From Tritonibacter mobilis (GTDB taxonomy: Bacteria; Pseudomonadota; Alphaproteobacteria; Rhodobacterales; Rhodobacteraceae), in the NCBI RefSeq assembly GCF_001681715.1, contig NZ_LNWY01000014.1, positions 62,001-126,000 on the forward strand: a DNA stretch of 64,000 bases, read 5' to 3'. Position 1 is the stretch's first letter, and every line of letters starts with the position of its first letter. Under the pieces are notes generated by a model. The model had not been told where the DNA came from. It was given only the letters and a program-made list of their open reading frames with translations, and did no database searches. Positions 63,478 through 64,000 of this stretch are shown here, in pieces. Made by a program: the position numbers and the translations under genes.

Positions 63478-64000
63478 TTAGCCCTGAGCGGCTTTGGCCA
63501 CTTCGGCTGCGAAGTCTTCTTTTTCGACTTCGATGCCTTCGCCAACTTCCACACGGATGAAGCCGGTGATGGTAGCGCCCGCTTCCTTGGCTGCAGCTTC
63601 CACGGTCAGGTCCGGGTTCACCACGAACTGCTGGTTCAGCAGGGTGGATTCAGCAACGAATTTCTTCATGCGACCGTCGATCATCTTCTCGATGACCTGC
63701 TCAGGCTTGCCGGATTCACGGGCGATGTCGATTTGAACCTGACGCTCTTTTTCGACGATGGCCGGATCCAGATCTGCCTCAGAGAGAGCGGCCGGGTTTA
63801 CAGCTGCGATGTGCATCGCGACCTGCTTGCCAATCGCCTCATCGCCACCGGTCATTGCAACTAGAACGCCGATTTTGCCCATGCCGTCGGCAGCTGCGTT
63901 GTGCACGTAGGACACAACGGTCTCGCCTTCCAGCTTCGCCATGCGGCGCAGGGTCATGTTCTCGCCGATGGTGGCGATCTTGTCGGTCAGGGTGGTGGCA
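63478..64000 (-). CDS. tsf: Elongation factor Ts, C-terminal part
   Basis: Nucleotide exchange factor for EF-Tu. The gene enters from beyond the window end; 173 residues from [20 protein letters not shown] to EVAKAAQG are visible. The core dimerisation sequence [41 protein letters not shown] is clear. About 115 N-terminal residues, including the TDFV motif that contacts EF-Tu, lie outside. rpsB would be expected upstream, outside the window. Confidence 0.96.
   Translation of the reverse strand, partial: ATTLTDKIATIGENMTLRRMAKLEGETVVSYVHNAAADGMGKIGVLVAMTGGDEAIGKQVAMHIAAVNPAALSEADLDPAIVEKERQVQIDIARESGKPEQVIEKMIDGRMKKFVAESTLLNQQFVVNPDLTVEAAAKEAGATITGFIRVEVGEGIEVEKEDFAAEVAKAAQG

Overview
This 64 kb window is ordinary chromosome of a marine alphaproteobacterium of the Roseobacter group (Rhodobacteraceae/Roseobacteraceae). 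The evidence is the class II DAHP synthase, the phoR-pstSCAB-phoU-phoB order, an IscR-headed suf operon with two cysteine desulfurases, CckA next to recA, CtrA-type TTAA-N7-TTAA sites, a GTTC-N7-GTTC LexA box, TRAP transporters, and GcvT-fused dimethylglycine-dehydrogenase-like oxidoreductases. The genus cannot be fixed from sequence reading alone (Ruegeria, Tritonibacter and Phaeobacter are all plausible). I see no insertion sequences, prophage, CRISPR array or rRNA genes. The window opens inside a DAHP synthase gene and closes inside tsf.

Layout. 1-6.6 kb: DAHP synthase end, a divergent PAS protein and yicC-gmk-gamma-carbonic anhydrase-metC. 5.5-13.1 kb: the complete phosphate-starvation locus, with a three-repeat Pho box before pstS and a PhoR lacking membrane segments. 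13.2-15.4 kb: LysR regulator divergent from glutaryl-CoA dehydrogenase. 15.9-23.5 kb: a GcvT-type FAD oxidoreductase, an RpiR regulator, a TAXI-TRAP transporter and a universal stress protein, probably one uptake/catabolic module. 23.6-32.3 kb: a ten-gene suf operon on the minus strand, interrupted by FkbM, YbjQ and two YIP1-like genes. 32.5-37.8 kb: hydrolase, a small protein, a tandem-HD protein, SMR exporter, TypA and a glutamine amidotransferase. 37.9-47 kb: alaS, MOSC protein, recA with SOS box, a sulfotransferase-like gene, cckA with CtrA site, and an RNA methyltransferase. 47-53.6 kb: corrinoid-protein reactivase, CoA transferase, guaB, and a HerA-like ATPase. 53.6-54.2 kb: a gene-free stretch with orphan terminators and a probable small RNA. 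54.2-60.1 kb: IalB-like secreted protein; ldt-lpxD-acp-KAS on the minus strand for envelope and lipid A; a DUF882 peptidase. 60.3-64 kb: tRNA-Arg(CCG), crotonase-like protein, aroQ overlapping a LuxR solo, and tsf.

How it works together. Several regulatory circuits can be read directly. PhoB (12.4 kb) very probably binds the Pho box at 6.75 kb and drives pst expression. CckA, which feeds phosphate to CtrA, carries a perfect CtrA site just upstream of its own gene, and a second perfect site separates the PAS gene from yicC. IscR lacks the usual three-cysteine cluster ligands and sits beside a perfect TTAGAA/TTCTAA dyad. RpiR is flanked by ATAAC/GTTAT dyads on both sides. The least explained parts are the 53.65-54.18 kb intergenic stretch, the non-Suf genes inside the suf operon, the doubled HD protein, and the LuxR solo whose AHL-contact residues are replaced.
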